Origin: Glandiceps talaboti
Lineage: Eukaryota; Hemichordata; Enteropneusta; Spengelidae
Length of the DNA stretch: 64,000 bases
Direction of reading: 5' to 3'
Assembly: GCF_964340395.1 (NCBI RefSeq)
Contig: NC_135557.1
Location: 18,354,625 to 18,418,624 of the forward strand
The number at the start of each line of letters is the position of its first letter. Position 1 is the stretch's first letter. Positions 12,993-25,800 of the stretch are shown here, piece by piece. Under the pieces are notes generated by a model that did no database searches, was not told the origin of the DNA, and saw only the letters and a program-made list of their open reading frames with translations. The position numbers and the translations under genes were made by a program.

Positions 12993-15900
12993 TTAATTGT
13001 CCTCGCATTTGAATTTAGAATATCCTTGCAATGTTACTTTTATCTTGTCACGAGAGCTTTCTATATTGCGTGTGTTCATTTTTAAAACTAAATTTCTTTC
13101 AGTTGCAAATGGATGCTGGGGAAATAAATTCCAACCACAGAAAAAACAACAGTCTTCGTAATAATAGCAGTATCTGTCTTTGTCACTTGATGGGATATAA
13201 CCATATACATCGACCTCGTCACAGATATGCAATAATAGATGAACACCTGGTGGAAAGACGGTTTTGAAATGCATTATTCAATTTATACTTTTTTTGTTTA
13301 AAATACAATGTGCCTCTTCAAAGTGTCATATTACACACACACTGTCATAACAAGAACATGATGAATACCTGTAAACTTCTAAAGCTCATTTAGCGATATC
13401 TTCTGTTAAAAAATACCAACAATACAGTTCTAGTCTTGAAAATCATGACATTGCAACATACTCATTACTAAGTTTTACTTTATAGATGGTTCAAACATGA
13501 AAATACACACACACATACATACATACACACACCATACATACATACATACATGCATGCATGCATGCATACATACATACATACACATACATACATACATACA
13601 TACATACATACATAAACACAAACATACATATCCCATATATACATACACACACACACATACATACATACATACATACATACATACATACATACATACATAC
13701 ATACATACATCAAATCAAATCAGAATTGACAACATTAATGTCACTGTTAACATAATGTCTCCTGTTTTAAACTTTGTCTCTCACCTAAAAATCCAGATGT
13801 TGATGGAAATGGTTTCAGTTCTTCTACACTAAATTCTTGGATAATATCCCATACTTTCCACAAAGTTTCCAGACGTATCACATACACTGGTGACTCAGGA
13901 TGCTTGTAGTGCCATCTAGCATAACTGCAAAAGAAGTTTTGACCATCTTTGTACCACTAGGGTAAAGATAGCAAAGGGGAGATTTAAAAAAAAAAAACCA
14001 GAACATTCGAAAATGTTACTCTTTCATATAAAAATACAACGAATAACACTGAATTAAAGCACTTTCTCTATATGTTACACTCCTTCATAACATTCATATC
14101 AATGTAGTAGTTTACTGTTTCAATTGGTTTATTTACAAGCCTAGCATGTGCCCTTTCTATGTGGCCCATTTGCAAATGAAAAAGTATACTTATACACTTT
14201 ATATGAATGCTATAAACAATTGTGGTACAGACAGAAAAACGTGTTACTTTGGTATTATGGGTTATATATAAAACAGCATATCCAAATGCAAGATAGACAA
14301 ACACAGGGCATATCAATGACAAGAAATAACAGGTAAAAGAGTTAAAAGTGGGGATAGAAATATTGAAAAGAGACTTGTAGTGGGTATGTATGTATTATTT
14401 TTTTTATCATAATACCATAAACTTACCAGGTTGAAAGAGTTAATTTGAACAAAAAGATGTATTTTTCACCAAGTGGCAATTGAAATGACCATATCTCAAT
14501 GGATCTTTGATGCTCAAAATATGCCAAAACGATAGAGATTGTCATTCTTTTATTCTTGATTTTTCTTGATCTTAGTGTAGTCTGTCACAATTCATCGAAT
14601 AATCACACTGAGTTCTTCTTTTAGGGCCACAAGCTCGACTAGTCGCTAAGAACTATCTTTTGTGGAAATTTGTTTTTAATTCTCTACATTATCTACTTGT
14701 GGCTAATGTGACTTGTACATTTTGATATTTTGTACATTTGTAGATAAGTTTAGAGTATTTTGTAAGCCTATAATTTCTGGCGATAAAAGTTATTAAAGCG
14801 GCACCAAGACAACTGGAACACCTTTTTTTTTTAAATTATAAAATAACTTTCTCGTATCATAGTACACCCTGAATAGTATCGAGTCACCTGTGGGTTGTGT
14901 AGCAGTATACAAATGTACATGATATGGTACAATTAATGAAATGAAATACATTTTTGGCTCAGCACCCACTCAGCGCCCTCAACTGCGGTCATGATTTCAA
15001 CATTGTTTATATACTACACTCTATTTACAGATAAGATTGACCACTGATTGATATGTACAATGTCTAGGTGTAAGTATAACTATTTCCAGTTGACATATTG
15101 TGGTTGTCTGGTCTAAAATGACACAACAGTTGCAAGCCAGTGCATGCAGTTTTAAAATATCGACAGAATCAAAACCAAGCTTTTCCTCTTGGTTTAAATT
15201 TGTCACTCAACAACCTACAGATAATGTTGACCCCTAGTCAACAGATACGGTGTCGTTTTATAAGCACAGGACAAATTTTCTGGGATATATATTCAGTTAC
15301 TTGATGAAAGAATGTCCCAGTTGCAGCTAGTGCAGGCTTAATTACAAATGTTTCTTTAGTATTACATTGGTTCAAAAAGCAAGTCAATAGTATGTACATT
15401 TGTATGTTATTTAATTGGTAGATAATAAAATCACTAAATGTTTTTTTCATAATACCTTATACATGTTCCCGTTATAAGGCCCTTCTCTCCACGTCAATAT
15501 AATTTCAGAACCTTTTAATTCCTCCAGCAGCTTAAATCTGTAAGATCTTATCACTTGGTTGTTAGCTATACGTATGGTTGTCTTACTACCAACATCATTC
15601 TCGAAACCTTTAATTGGTGCTACATTGAAACGAAGGACTGCGTCATGAGAATCTATCAAAGAAACAGTAGAAATGCTACTTGTCATGGTGACTTATGCAA
15701 AGGATACTTGTGTATTACGTCATCACTTTAGCTCTTTCAACTAGTATTATTACAGCTTAAAGCATCTTGCCCCAACATCTGAATACACACACACACACAC
15801 ACACACATATATACAGTACAGATCAAGCATAATGGGATATTGTACATGAACTATGCTTGCATCTTTAAAGCATGATGCAACAACAACAGTGCATCAATGC

Positions 15901-16043
15901 ATAGTTTTTTGTGATGCGTGCACTCGGGTGATGTTTTATGTGAGCTGCACTGTATACATATATATATATATATACACATACATATACGACATCTGATGAT
16001 CGCATTAAGCATGAAACTCGGAGTAACTATATATATATAGTAT

Positions 16044-16075
<32 letters not shown>

Positions 16076-16851
16076 GGAGGTAGATAGATGGCTAGATGGA
16101 TGGATGGATGACAAATGGGTGGATGGCTAAATGATGGATGGATGGATATATTGATGTACTTACGACAGTTGGACGGACCAACAGACAGACAGACAGACAT
16201 ATCAGACAAATACCTACCTATCTCTTGTCCTAAACGCGAATCACGTAAAGCCCCTGAACTCGTTACTAGAGCACATGTTTTGTATAGCGTGGCTGTTCTT
16301 TTTGAAATATATGATTCCTTTGGAATGTACTTTCCATATCTAAGTTCATGGAACGGAGATTCGTCTGGTTGTACAAATTGAATTGGTGCAGATTGTTTCA
16401 GTCTACACGCTACTTCATTTAAAGATGCCTTTACTTTTCCTCTAGGACGTTTCTTAAATTTTGGCGGTTTTTCCTCAAGTGGGTTGAACATTGAATTATG
16501 ATCGATAAGGGCCTTTTTCATCCATGGTGTCTCTTTGGGTAGGAAGCTAAGATGGTCATGCAAGGTAATGTTTCCAGCGTACTTTTCTTCAGTAGGGTAC
16601 TGGTCACGTTTGAGTTCTTCATAGTCGGCCAATGACAGTCTAATGACGTCAGCTTTGTCAGGTGACGGAAACAAAAGTACAGTAGAATCACTCAACACTT
16701 CCACATCAACTTCACAGGGATGAGTACGTGCAATTGCAAAATATGGAATTGTGGGAAGATCAAAAAAATACGCTAAAAGGAAATAACCCGCAGCTAGGAA
16801 AATTAGGATGATGATTTTTTGGTGGCAAGCTTGTTTTCGTGTTTTTGTCAT
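12993..16851 (-). CDS. ST6Gal-type beta-galactoside alpha-2,6-sialyltransferase (paralogue A)
   Basis: Four coding exons, 16851-16218, 15652-15456, 13956-13785 and 13246-12993, all with GT-AG junctions, give 418 residues (vertebrate ST6GAL1 is about 406). It is a type II Golgi enzyme in form: a short cytosolic tail, a signal-anchor at about residues 12-30, a stem, then the catalytic domain. The L sialylmotif starts near residue 193 ([13 protein letters not shown], continuing [13 protein letters not shown] and KTTIR), the S sialylmotif is at about 330-350 ([16 protein letters not shown]), motif III is CYYYE (361-365), and the VS motif has His379 and Glu384 (HPFATE). All CMP-sialic-acid-binding motifs are therefore present. 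The start MTKTRKQ is chosen because an in-frame stop lies just upstream and the paralogue aligns there. The upstream untranslated exon begins at 16918 after a CAG acceptor. The acceptor sugar is inferred from family membership. Confidence 0.9.
13502..13711. repeat. (CATA)n microsatellite in the last intron of sialyltransferase A
   Basis: ACAC and CATA units with GCATGCAT interruptions, between exons 3 and 4. A shorter version occupies 41,583-41,632 in the paralogue, so the repeat has expanded or contracted since duplication. Confidence 0.93.
15785..16200. repeat. CA, TATA, GGAT and ACAG simple repeats in intron 1 of sialyltransferase A
   Basis: Several adjacent short tandem arrays: CA at 15,785-15,808, TA at about 15,956-15,975, CA at 16,044-16,065, GGAT/GATG at 16,090-16,146 and ACAG at 16,178-16,199. 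The last begins about 20 bases from the exon 1 donor. The paralogue has equivalent but differently sized arrays at 46,290-46,550. Confidence 0.85.
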
Positions 16852-16929
16852 GACAACAGTTTTTTGATGGTGATTGGTGGATGTTGTAGATCACAAGTGA
16901 GTCTGTAAATCTGTGGATCTGAAAAAAAA

Positions 16930-19115
16930 TGAAACAGATTAGTGTGTCACTGTTTGAGTTGGAACATGTGTCACTCTGATGATGGTAAGAAATACTTCTC
17001 TTCAATCATTTACAGGGCGAGATGATTTACGTAAATCAAACGCTATGTTACAGTTTATCTGAAAGATGAATGGTTTTATAGTTTGACAACTAGGAATGTT
17101 GTTGGGAGAGAAGCAGTCATTGTTTGTTTGTTTGTTTGTTGATTGGTTTTCTTTATTTATTTGTTGCTATTCTGTTCCGTTTTAATACAAAATTCTTTTT
17201 TTTTAACTTTCATCTTAATAACATTAATTAGGAGTGGAAATGAGTTCGTCATCACTTTCATAATTTAGTATGATAAATAATGACATGTTCTTTTGAATCA
17301 TTGATGTTACTAAACGTGTAAATCATTACCAAAGGCACAGACAAGTAAAGACAGATTGGTAACAAGCCTTCTCCCATTGTTCAATTATAGCCTAGGGTAA
17401 ACATTACTCTATTGTCATGGAAATAACTTTCCAACGTGTGAATCTGCCCAAATTCAATATAGTCTCGCATAAATCAACAAACCACATGATAGTACGCGAT
17501 ATTTTGATGGGAAAGTTTGCTATCTTAGTGATATCAGCATTTGAACTCTCATGCGAACTTGAAGCCAACTCAGATCAAATATCATTGACATGTTAGCACA
17601 TAACGTCTCATGTTGTCGACAGACACTATATACATAAACATGTGTTTGGCATGATGCAGGTAATTTTCCAGGTCACAGTAGACACAACACTGTTGCAACA
17701 TAACTGTTAGTGTTGCGTCTTTTTTACATTGATTGCGGCAGGGGTGCATGTATGTTATGAATCAAAATAAAAACAATCGACTCTCAGTACCATGCAAAAT
17801 ATACAATATAACAATGCATTGTTTTCCATGAAAACTTACAATCATACTGAAGATATTTTATGATGTGAAGCTAGCTTGCCTTCTTTATTAGTTAAAATAT
17901 CATTTTCAAAGCATTTGTATGTTTTTCGTTTTACTGTTTCACTTTGATCATGGCCACAATTGTACTGCTGTGGGGTCAATGGAAGCTCCGCTTCGGTAAA
18001 TCGAGAAATTCGTTAAACATGCAACTGGTGGCACCTGGGACCCTATTTTGCATATGACTGACTGTATGTTTGGAGGTGGAGAACTTGTGATGACTCACTG
18101 GCAAGTAATCACCAAATATAAACATTCCCTATATCTGGGTTTTTCACATGCAAATGCCACATATTTGAAAAATCATGAATGACACACAATCTAAGCAGTT
18201 GTTTGCATGGGAATTTGTCTCATTTGGAAATTTTTTTTTTCATTCTATGAAACAAACAGACTGATTTTCAACTAATTTGTGTATCAAGTTACCATCCTAT
18301 GACATTCACAAACAATTTGTACATGACCTGTGTGTTTCTCAGAGCATAGAAAAAATGCTCAAAACAAGACCGAGAAGCTAGTGTTCTGTACAGCAGTTTG
18401 AATTTCCCGCATTTGCATAGATTAGCCATAATCCTCTTTATATGGGGCAGTTCTGTCTTTAACAGCTTGTGTGTTCATTTTGACATGGGTGATGAATGCA
18501 TAGACCCTCATGTAAGCGTCAGAATGTTATGACTATTGAATAAAGTACATGTAGTACTTTTCTGACAAAAATCCCAGTAGGTAGGATGAAAATCCCAGAG
18601 TGTAACTGACTATAGAGCCCATAGAACACAACTTGCCCTATCGTCAGAAGTTGTCATACAGTGTGTAACAAATTCCATATTTCTGCAGGTTTAAAAATTA
18701 AATCAAATATGTTCATTATATATTCATACTTTTGACCGTCCCAAACAAGAAAGTTTTACAAGGCAATAGCTCAGCTAAATCTCGCTCGATTTCCACACTG
18801 TTTCCGCAGAAATTTTTGGCTTCCGGTTGAAAATAACGCTATCAGGCCTTTGACCCTTACCGATGATGCAGTGGTGTTTAAACAACAAAACACCGATAGT
18901 ACCGAAAAGGGACTTCGGTAGCTTTCAGTGTAACATTGAAAGTGCTAGAGACACTTGTAGCGTACCCAAGGCAAGGATGGAGCTGTTAATCCCCAGATTA
19001 ACACCTCGAATAATAGCCATTACCAACCTGCCTTCTTACTTGTCTGTGGCTAAGGACACACAGAAAGGTTACTTAAGTTAATAATCAACTACTAGCCTTG
19101 AAAAAAATATACAGT
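16930..19115. other. Intergenic, 5' flank of sialyltransferase A
   Basis: No gene supported. The first untranslated exon of the sialyltransferase should lie in or beyond this stretch, but I cannot identify it. Contains only short T and A homopolymers. Confidence 0.5.
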
Positions 19116-19116
19116 T

Positions 19117-19640
19117 TGTTAAGACTATAAATAGCTGGTAACCGTTTTGAGGTCACGTAGTAGAAGAGTTAGACTCTCACCAGTATAGACTCTCACATCA
19201 TAAAATATCTTCAGTATGATTTTTTCATGGAAAACAATTGCGAGCATCCCTTTTAGTTGTCTACCGCATAATTGTACTAGAATATCGTTGTACTGTGGGC
19301 CCTCATCGACTACATAGGGCTATTTGATGATGTGTTACTGTGATGCTCCGTATAACACATCAACAGATTATTAGCCCTATGTATATAGTCGATGTGGGCA
19401 CACAGTACAAGGATATTCGACTAATATCATGCAGAGATACTATGTTGTTTTGTAGAGCTTAATCTGGGGTTGAATTGATTTTTTTTCTCGCTTTCAATAC
19501 GTAGCAGATGGTAGCGAAGGTAGCCAAGTAAAATGATTGTCAAATTACCAAAACATAGCCTGAGATATTAGTGCTCCATACATGAATTAAATGGAGTATC
19601 ATTTAAATATCATCTGTATTATGTACTTGAATAATTGTTA
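19117..19640. repeat. Dispersed repeat block X, left part, with long hairpin
   Basis: Starts at GTTAAGACTATAAATA and is closely similar to 48,534-49,020, with the later part also present at 62,713-62,950. It contains an imperfect inverted repeat at 19280-19418 (arms with TTGTACTGTG and CACAGTACAA) and the motif GGTAGCGAAGGTAGCCAA. Three copies in the window show that this is a mobile or amplified family; no coding frame is recognisable. Confidence 0.75.
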
Positions 19641-19984
19641 TCCATATGGCACCTTGAGCAGTTATCATTAATAAGCGACGGTTTCATTACGAATGAAGGT
19701 ACTAGATAAATATTTCACTCACAATCTAGTCAAATAGCATGCTGGATGTAGCGGTAGGTAATGGAGGAGACAGGTGCGGTATTGCTGGGTTGCATAATAG
19801 CCCTCTAAATAGCCAAGTAGCTAATAGCTACATTAGCAATAAGAATCGATCTATTATAGCTTGAGATGGCTATTCGGGTTATTTTCATATTTTCATTTCC
19901 TATCAGTAGTTTTTAGCCACTATTAGCTATTAGTAGCCAGGTAATAGCTTGCTATCAGCTATTGTAAACCAGGAATACAGTATA

Positions 19985-20690
19985 AATATCCTCCTGGGCA
20001 GCTTTTCAGGCTACTACTAGTACTAACAATAATAGCCGCAATTAGCCATTAATAGCCAGCTAATAGCTGGCTATTGGCTATCAACCCCTCAGCTTTCTCC
20101 ATGGGCTGGCTATGCAGCTATTCAAGCTATTAGCCATTAATAGCCGCTATTAGCCAATAATAGCCAGCTAATAGCTGGCTATCAGCTATCAACCTCTCAG
20201 CTTTCTCCATGGGCTGGCTATGCAGCTATTCAAGCTATTAGCCATTAATAGCCGCTATAAGCCATTAATAGCCAGCTAATAGCTGGCTATCAGCTATCAA
20301 CCCCTCAGCTTTCTCCATGGGCTGGCTATGCAGCTATTCAAGCTATTAGCCATTAATAGCCGCTATAAGCCATTAATAGCCAGCTAATAGCTGGCTATTA
20401 GCTATCAACCCCTCAGCTTTCTCCATGGGCTGGCTATGCAGCTATTCACGCTATAAGCCATTAATAGCCAGCTATTTAGCCAGCTAATAGTTGACTATTA
20501 GCTATCAACCCCTCAGCTTTCTCCATTGGCTGGCCATGCAGCTATTCAAGCTATTAATCAATAATAGCCGCTATTAGCCATTAATAGCCAGCTAATCAGC
20601 TATCAACCCCTCAGCTTTCTCCATAGGGTGGCTATTAGCTATCAACCCCGAGCTCTCTCCAGGGCTGGCTATACAGCTATTCACGCAGAC
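19985..20690. repeat. 108 bp satellite array, AGCTATTAGCC-rich
   Basis: Six or so units whose starts (at ATGGGCTGGCTATGCAGC) fall at 20101, 20209, 20317 and 20425, an exact 108 bp period, then at 20525 and 20623 with shortened units. Each unit is itself built of short palindromic words such as AGCTATTAGCC, TTAATAGCC and CAGCTAATAGCTGGCTA, so it has a higher-order structure on a roughly 10 bp theme. Confidence 0.9.
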
Positions 20691-20984
20691 CATATGATGT
20701 TTATGAAGAAATGTTGTTTGGAAGTTGCAGTCTTTAAATTTGCATTGTGACACTCGTCCTGTTATTCAAAAATAAAACATGAAATTTAAAGATCGGTCTT
20801 GAAAATATGCATGTGAATGTGTGATCATGTGATACACAATGAGCATGAAATGTAAAGGTCTGTGTGAAAATAAACATGGGAGTGTGTGATTATGTGGCAC
20901 ATGGTGAAATGGGAGATGTGTTTTGAATGGCTAGAAATGGCTATTAGCATCTAAGAACAGTCAGAAAGTAATGGGATCTGTAGC

Positions 20985-21930
20985 TGGTAGCCAGCTATTA
21001 GCTGGCTATTAATGGCTAATAGTGGCTATTAATGGCTAATAGCTTGAATAGCTGAATAGCCATGTGTCGGACAGTGCTGGGGGTTGTTAGCTGGTAGCTG
21101 GCTATTAGCCTGCTATTGATGGCTAATAGCAGCTATTAATGGCTAATAGCTTGAATATCATAATAGCCAGGCCCTGAAGACTGTTGGGGGTTGTTAGCTG
21201 GTAGTCGGCTAGTAATGGCTATTAACTTGAATAGCTGCCTAGGGAGATATTTATGCCATATTCCCACTTTGACAATAGCTGCTAACAAGCTATTACCTGG
21301 CTATTTATGGCCAATATTGAATAGGTGGTGGCTAGCTATTAGCCTGTTATTAATGGCTAATATCGGCTATTAATGGCCAATATTGAATAGGTGGTTGCTA
21401 GCTATTAGCCTGCTATTAATGACTGATATCGGCTATTAATGGCTAATAGCTTGAATAGCTGAATAGCCATGTCCTGAAGAGTGCTGGGGGTTGTTAGTTG
21501 GTAGCCAGCTATCAATGGCTAATAGTGGCTATTAATGGCTAAAAGTGGCTATCAATGGCTCTTACTAGCTTGAGTAGCTACCTACATGTAGGGAGATAAT
21601 CATACCATATTCCCATTATTACAATAGCTGATAGCAAGCTATTACCTGGCTCTTTATGGCCAATATTATTACGCTGAATAGCCAAAAGCCGTTATTTATC
21701 TGAGATCTAGCTATTGTGGCAGTTCAATAAATCCCCAGTGAGCTGCTATTTACCTTGAGATCAAGCTATTTTGGCAACCAAAGAAATAGCCAACAGTCGT
21801 AATTTATCTTGAATCAAGCTATTTTGGAGATGAAGCTATTTTGGCAATCCAATAAATAGCCAATAGCCGCTATTTAGCTCAAATCAAGGTCGAATCAAGA
21901 TATTTTGGTAAATAGCCAATAACGGCTGTT
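20985..21930. repeat. Inverted and degenerate part of the AGCTATTAGCC satellite
   Basis: Units appear in reverse orientation (GGCTATTAATGGCTAATAGC, CTTGAATAGC, GGGGTTGTTAGCTGGTAGC), at least three times between 20,985 and 21,560, followed to about 21,930 by decayed units (GAAGCTATTTTGGCAATCC). Together with the forward array it forms a large, imperfect inverted arrangement around a ~300 bp unique centre. Confidence 0.8.
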
Positions 21931-22099
21931 TATCTGAGATCAAAATTTAAAGATTGGTCTTGAAAATATGCATGTGAATGTGTGATTGAACAAAGAACGT
22001 CTTCCAAGGTCATGCATGTCATGGGTCATGAAACGCATTACCATTATGGAAGCGGTCATTTCCCCGGGTAGAAGCTATTGTGGCAATCCAACAATACCG

Positions 22100-22840
22100 C
22101 ACTTTTTATGTAATGGAGGGTAGCGTATTTTATTTCTTCAGCAAAAGCACTGAAATAGGGTAGCGAAGGTAGCGGTCGGTAGGTAACGGAGGGTACCGAT
22201 TTTTTTCAATCGAAATCATTGAAATGTGATTTTATAAACTGATAACCAAACAAATGCGAAAAAAAATAAACTGAACTTTCATAGACCACTCAACATGTGA
22301 CGCTGTGCGTCATACCCATATCAGCAGTGATGTCACTAACGTATTTACCTGTAACCAATGGCAATAATACATATATTCGCTCTACAACATAATGTTTACA
22401 AATACGAAAATAGCGTTATCAGATAATAAGATGGTATGCATAAGCTGTAAGACTGACAGGTCAAGTCTCGACACAGACATAGCTTTGACCGGTGTTGAAG
22501 ATGTGTCAAGAACTCCAAGCTGTAACTTTTAGTACAGAAATAGTGGAGAGATGGGCTGGGCATGCAAGCATAAGTAAAACACAACGGACGGACTTACGTT
22601 TACATGAAAAGAGAAATACTTACGATGATATAATACAGAGACAAACCGGCTTTACACGATGTAGCTGTAGAGCGGGGCTGGCCTTTACCTCGGCCTCTGG
22701 CTTTTAGGATGTATACAACGCGACTTACACGTAACTGCTGATATAGGCTTTGTACATATACGTACACGAATAAACACTTTCAAGCAGCGTCCATGTTTAC
22801 AGTGAATTATGGGTAATAAAGCTGGGGTCATGGGGATGGT
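22100..22840. repeat. Dispersed repeat block Y, uninterrupted copy
   Basis: Aligns with a copy that is split by two transposons: 22,100-22,372 matches 49,640-49,912, 22,371-22,560 matches 60,838-61,025 and 22,575-22,840 matches 62,145-62,420. It therefore provides the empty site for both insertions. No convincing coding frame. Confidence 0.85.
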
Positions 22841-23440
22841 TATTTGTGCCAAAGCGATGAGGGCGGCCCTATTTATTTTTCAGTTTGTCATCTCCCGACC
22901 GACCCTAATTTGCAGCTCCGACATCAGAAAAAACAAACTATTTTTGATTCCGACCGACCCCTGACACAGCAAGATTGTAAGGTTCGAACGAACGTCAAAC
23001 GTTCCTCATGGCGTCTAAACCACCCCACTCCCACTCCCTTTGTTATGTCGGAGCAGCATGTGTCTTTCATGGCTGAAGTCGTTGAGGTTTGAGGGACAGG
23101 GCTCGAAATTAATGCCGTCGCGTAGTACATTTTGCTGCACTTTAATAGCTCAGAATATTTCTATAATTTTCAAAATTATGTCTAATGTAAAAGGCATATC
23201 GCATTCCTAAAAAACCCAACATTTTTTGACCAGGTTTTAGTTTTAAATCAGTTGTATCATCGGGGAAATGTCGACCGACTCCGTAATGGTAATGCGTTTC
23301 ATGACCCATGACATGCATGGCCTTGGAAGTCGTTCTTTGTTCATTGCTCATGTGCAATAAATGAAATTATCACAGCTTCACGTAGCATAGGCTCACGATG
23401 TTTGTTACAACTTGCAAGCTTCAATTGTGTCATAAACACC
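22840..23440. repeat. Dispersed repeat block X, right part
   Basis: Similar to 49,060-49,615 and 62,995-63,560, including CTATTTATTTTTCTG-like, AGCAAGATTGTAAGG, GTGTCTTTCATGGCTGAAG and CATGTGCAATAAATGAAA motifs. The minus-strand frame MKDTCCSDITKG recurs in all three copies, but poly-C length changes break it, so I do not call it a gene. Confidence 0.75.
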
Positions 23441-25340
23441 TCAGGTTTTAGGCATGGATGTTACAAAAATTACTCGTCAGTATGAACTTGTCAGAAGGGA
23501 TTAATACACTTTCTATTTTGAACACTACATGTTATCATCAAGTTGACACTATCACATCTCGTCAGATTCCAGTTTCTATTATACACTAGGTATGACCACA
23601 TAAAGTTCTCTAACATACCGGTGACTTTACTATACATGAAATATTAATGCCCCTATACTAATGTTACGGGCCATTTTTATGTGACATGGGAAACTCATTT
23701 AAAACTAAGTCTTACATTTACGTTAGCTATTCGAAGCTTGGAAATATTACCTCAAAGGCTATGAATAACTTAAACATTGCCTTAATAGAAGCAAAAAACT
23801 GCAGATCTGCCAGGGGGAAACCCCAAGGACTCCCTCATCCCAGAGGTCACTCAAGCATTCAACCAGCAATCAGATGCACTAACAACATTTTTACTGTCAT
23901 AATGGTATTAAACGTTTCTTAAATATTTCACCCAATTCTAATTTGAGATGATATTGGCTTTTAAAGATGTGAAATGTTTGCCAAGGTAGTCTAAAATTGC
24001 CTTAAACTCCAAATCTCCCCTACGTAGTTGCTTTTTACATGTTGGTACTGTCTTGTAAAGCTTGGAATTTATTGTCTGAAAGGGCCTGAATTGTCTCAAA
24101 ATTGACTTTTCAGAGTAAAAAACCTCCAGGGCTTCTAGGGGGAGACCCCCCTTGGACCCCCATAAGCATAAGAGATATACATATTCCCTGCTCAAGCTTT
24201 CCCATACCTTTCACTGTCAAGATGCTATTAAACTCCTTTTTGAATATATTTACCCCGTGTAGTCAATAATTATAATTATGATAGTGCTAATCCGATATCT
24301 TATAAAGTAGATGCAAGACAGTCAAGCAGTCCACACTGAGTCACGATCAAAAAATACCTGTCATGTGAATATTATATGGGGGGGGGGGTGATCATGTTTT
24401 AGAATTAAGTGATAGGGGGGGGGTCAGCCTGTTTTTGGTTTTACACATGGGGGGGGGGTCAGTAACTTTTTGTCGGCCCGATTTAAGAATCCACCGCCCC
24501 CCCCGGCTGGAGAAACTGACCGGTCCCTTAGCGCTAGCGACGCGTCCGTGGTTACACAACAGGCGCCATTTTCGCGGCAACTTCGAAGTGCAGTCTTTAA
24601 TACTTAACGGTAAGTATTTTTTTACGTATTTCTTCTACAGTATAAGAATGTGCCAAGTAACTAAACACATCGAAGCATATACGTCGTCTGCATTAATCAG
24701 TATAAGTTGATTAATTTCCTTCATTTCAAAACATTATTTCCAACTTACAAATCTAGACTGTGTTGTCTGTTGAGATCGTCCCAAAAAATTGACGTCAGCT
24801 TATTTCATAGCGTCGTCTGCTGCAATGAACCAAAATATTAATGGGAGTCAAATATTGAAACAATTCAATTTGATACGAAGACTGGCAATCATCCGTTAAA
24901 AACCAGTAAACCAGATACCTGTTTTCTCTGAATCACCGTGTGGGGCGCAATCGAAGGGACGTGTTGTGTTGGTGAGTTTTACTTTTCTTCCGGAAATAGC
25001 ATTCATTGTTAGATTTGATGATAATTTATCAATTCAGCGAGAGTGAATTCAAAATCTCAAGCACTTCAGGAAAAGTCCAATTTACCCACCTTTACCAAAC
25101 CATTATCCTACCTGTGACCTACCTTACCACCACATGATCTCTGTCAAGGAGTAAAACGAGATGCAGTACCACTTTTGGCTGTCTACAGCCCTAGGGGAGA
25201 GATCACGGGGGTGGGGGGGGGGTAAATTAAGTCAAAGGTGGAACTTCGTCTCATACTCGCCACATTTATACATCATCTGCTCACATACGAGAGAAGATGA
25301 TGAGAACAAAGCTTAACATTGCATAATTCTAACCTTGTTG
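23440..25340. other. Intergenic with G-homopolymer repeats
   Basis: No supported gene. At 24,378-24,455 three runs of 9-10 G are spaced by about 35-45 bases, each followed by GTGATCA or GTCAG, a degenerate tandem repeat. The segments 23,815-23,935 and 24,120-24,240 share an ordered set of short motifs (CAGGGGGA, CCAAGGACTCCC-like, ACTGTCA.GATGCTATTAAAC) and may be diverged copies of one repeat. Confidence 0.4.
24835..25030. repeat. Local duplicate of 26,175-26,365
   Basis: Shares GTCAAATATTGAAA.AATT, AAGACTGG.AATCATCCG, TTTCTCTGAAT and GTGAGT.TTACTTTTCTTCC in the same order as 26,175-26,365. The GTGAGT in the shared part resembles a donor site, so a duplicated untranslated or short exon is possible but not demonstrated. 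Confidence 0.45.
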
Positions 25341-25358
25341 CTCTGGTTGGCTTTACAC

Positions 25359-25630
25359 TAGTCTCGCTGCCAGACTCGTGACTATCGTCCCTAATCTGTT
25401 TATGTATGCCGAGCGGCCCAGCCGCGAGAAGAGAGGGACTAGTCCCAGCCGCGAGAAGAGAGGGACTAGTCCCAGCCGCGAGAAGAGAGGGACTAGTCCC
25501 AGCCGCGAGAAGAGAGGGACTAGTCCCAGCCGCGAGAAGAGAGGGACTAGTCCCTCTCTTCTCGCGGCTGGGCCGCTCGGCATACATAAACAGATTAGGG
25601 ACGATAGTCACGAGTCTGGCAGCGAGACTA
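25359..25630. mobile_element. Foldback transposon, 272 bp, 9 bp target-site duplication
   Basis: Begins TAGTCTCGCTGCCAG and ends with the exact reverse complement. The arms, about 80 bp each, are essentially perfect. GCTTTACAC flanks both ends (25350-25358 and 25631-25639). The middle consists of five tandem copies of a 26 bp unit (CAGCCGCGAGAAGAGAGGGA plus CTAGTC), followed by the inverted unit that starts the right arm. A 9 bp duplication is typical of Mutator-like elements, but no coding capacity remains, so the superfamily is only suggested. Confidence 0.85.
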
Positions 25631-25794
25631 GCTTTACACCAACATGGTTGGAAAACATGGCTATATTTAACTAGAATTGAATGGATAATGCCTGAAATCT
25701 AACAAGTTTTCCTCTTATCATAAGATGTGTAACAATTTTAATTTGATTGTAAAAACGATGACACAGGCAGACAGACACAGAGACACAGAGACAA

Positions 25795-25800
25795 ACACAA

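Noticed and set aside
20101-20690. CRISPR array
   Set aside because: The 108 bp units are contiguous without unique spacers, and the context is a eukaryotic genome.
22844-23092. Frame shared by the three block X copies as a conserved gene
   Set aside because: Poly-C and poly-A length differences change the frame between copies, and there is no start context or splice site, so the shared frame follows from repeat similarity alone.
25273-25702. Frames with SREKRGTSP or SLLAAGTSP repeats on both strands
   Set aside because: They are the 26 bp units of the foldback element read in several frames; the reading on both strands reflects its palindromic layout.
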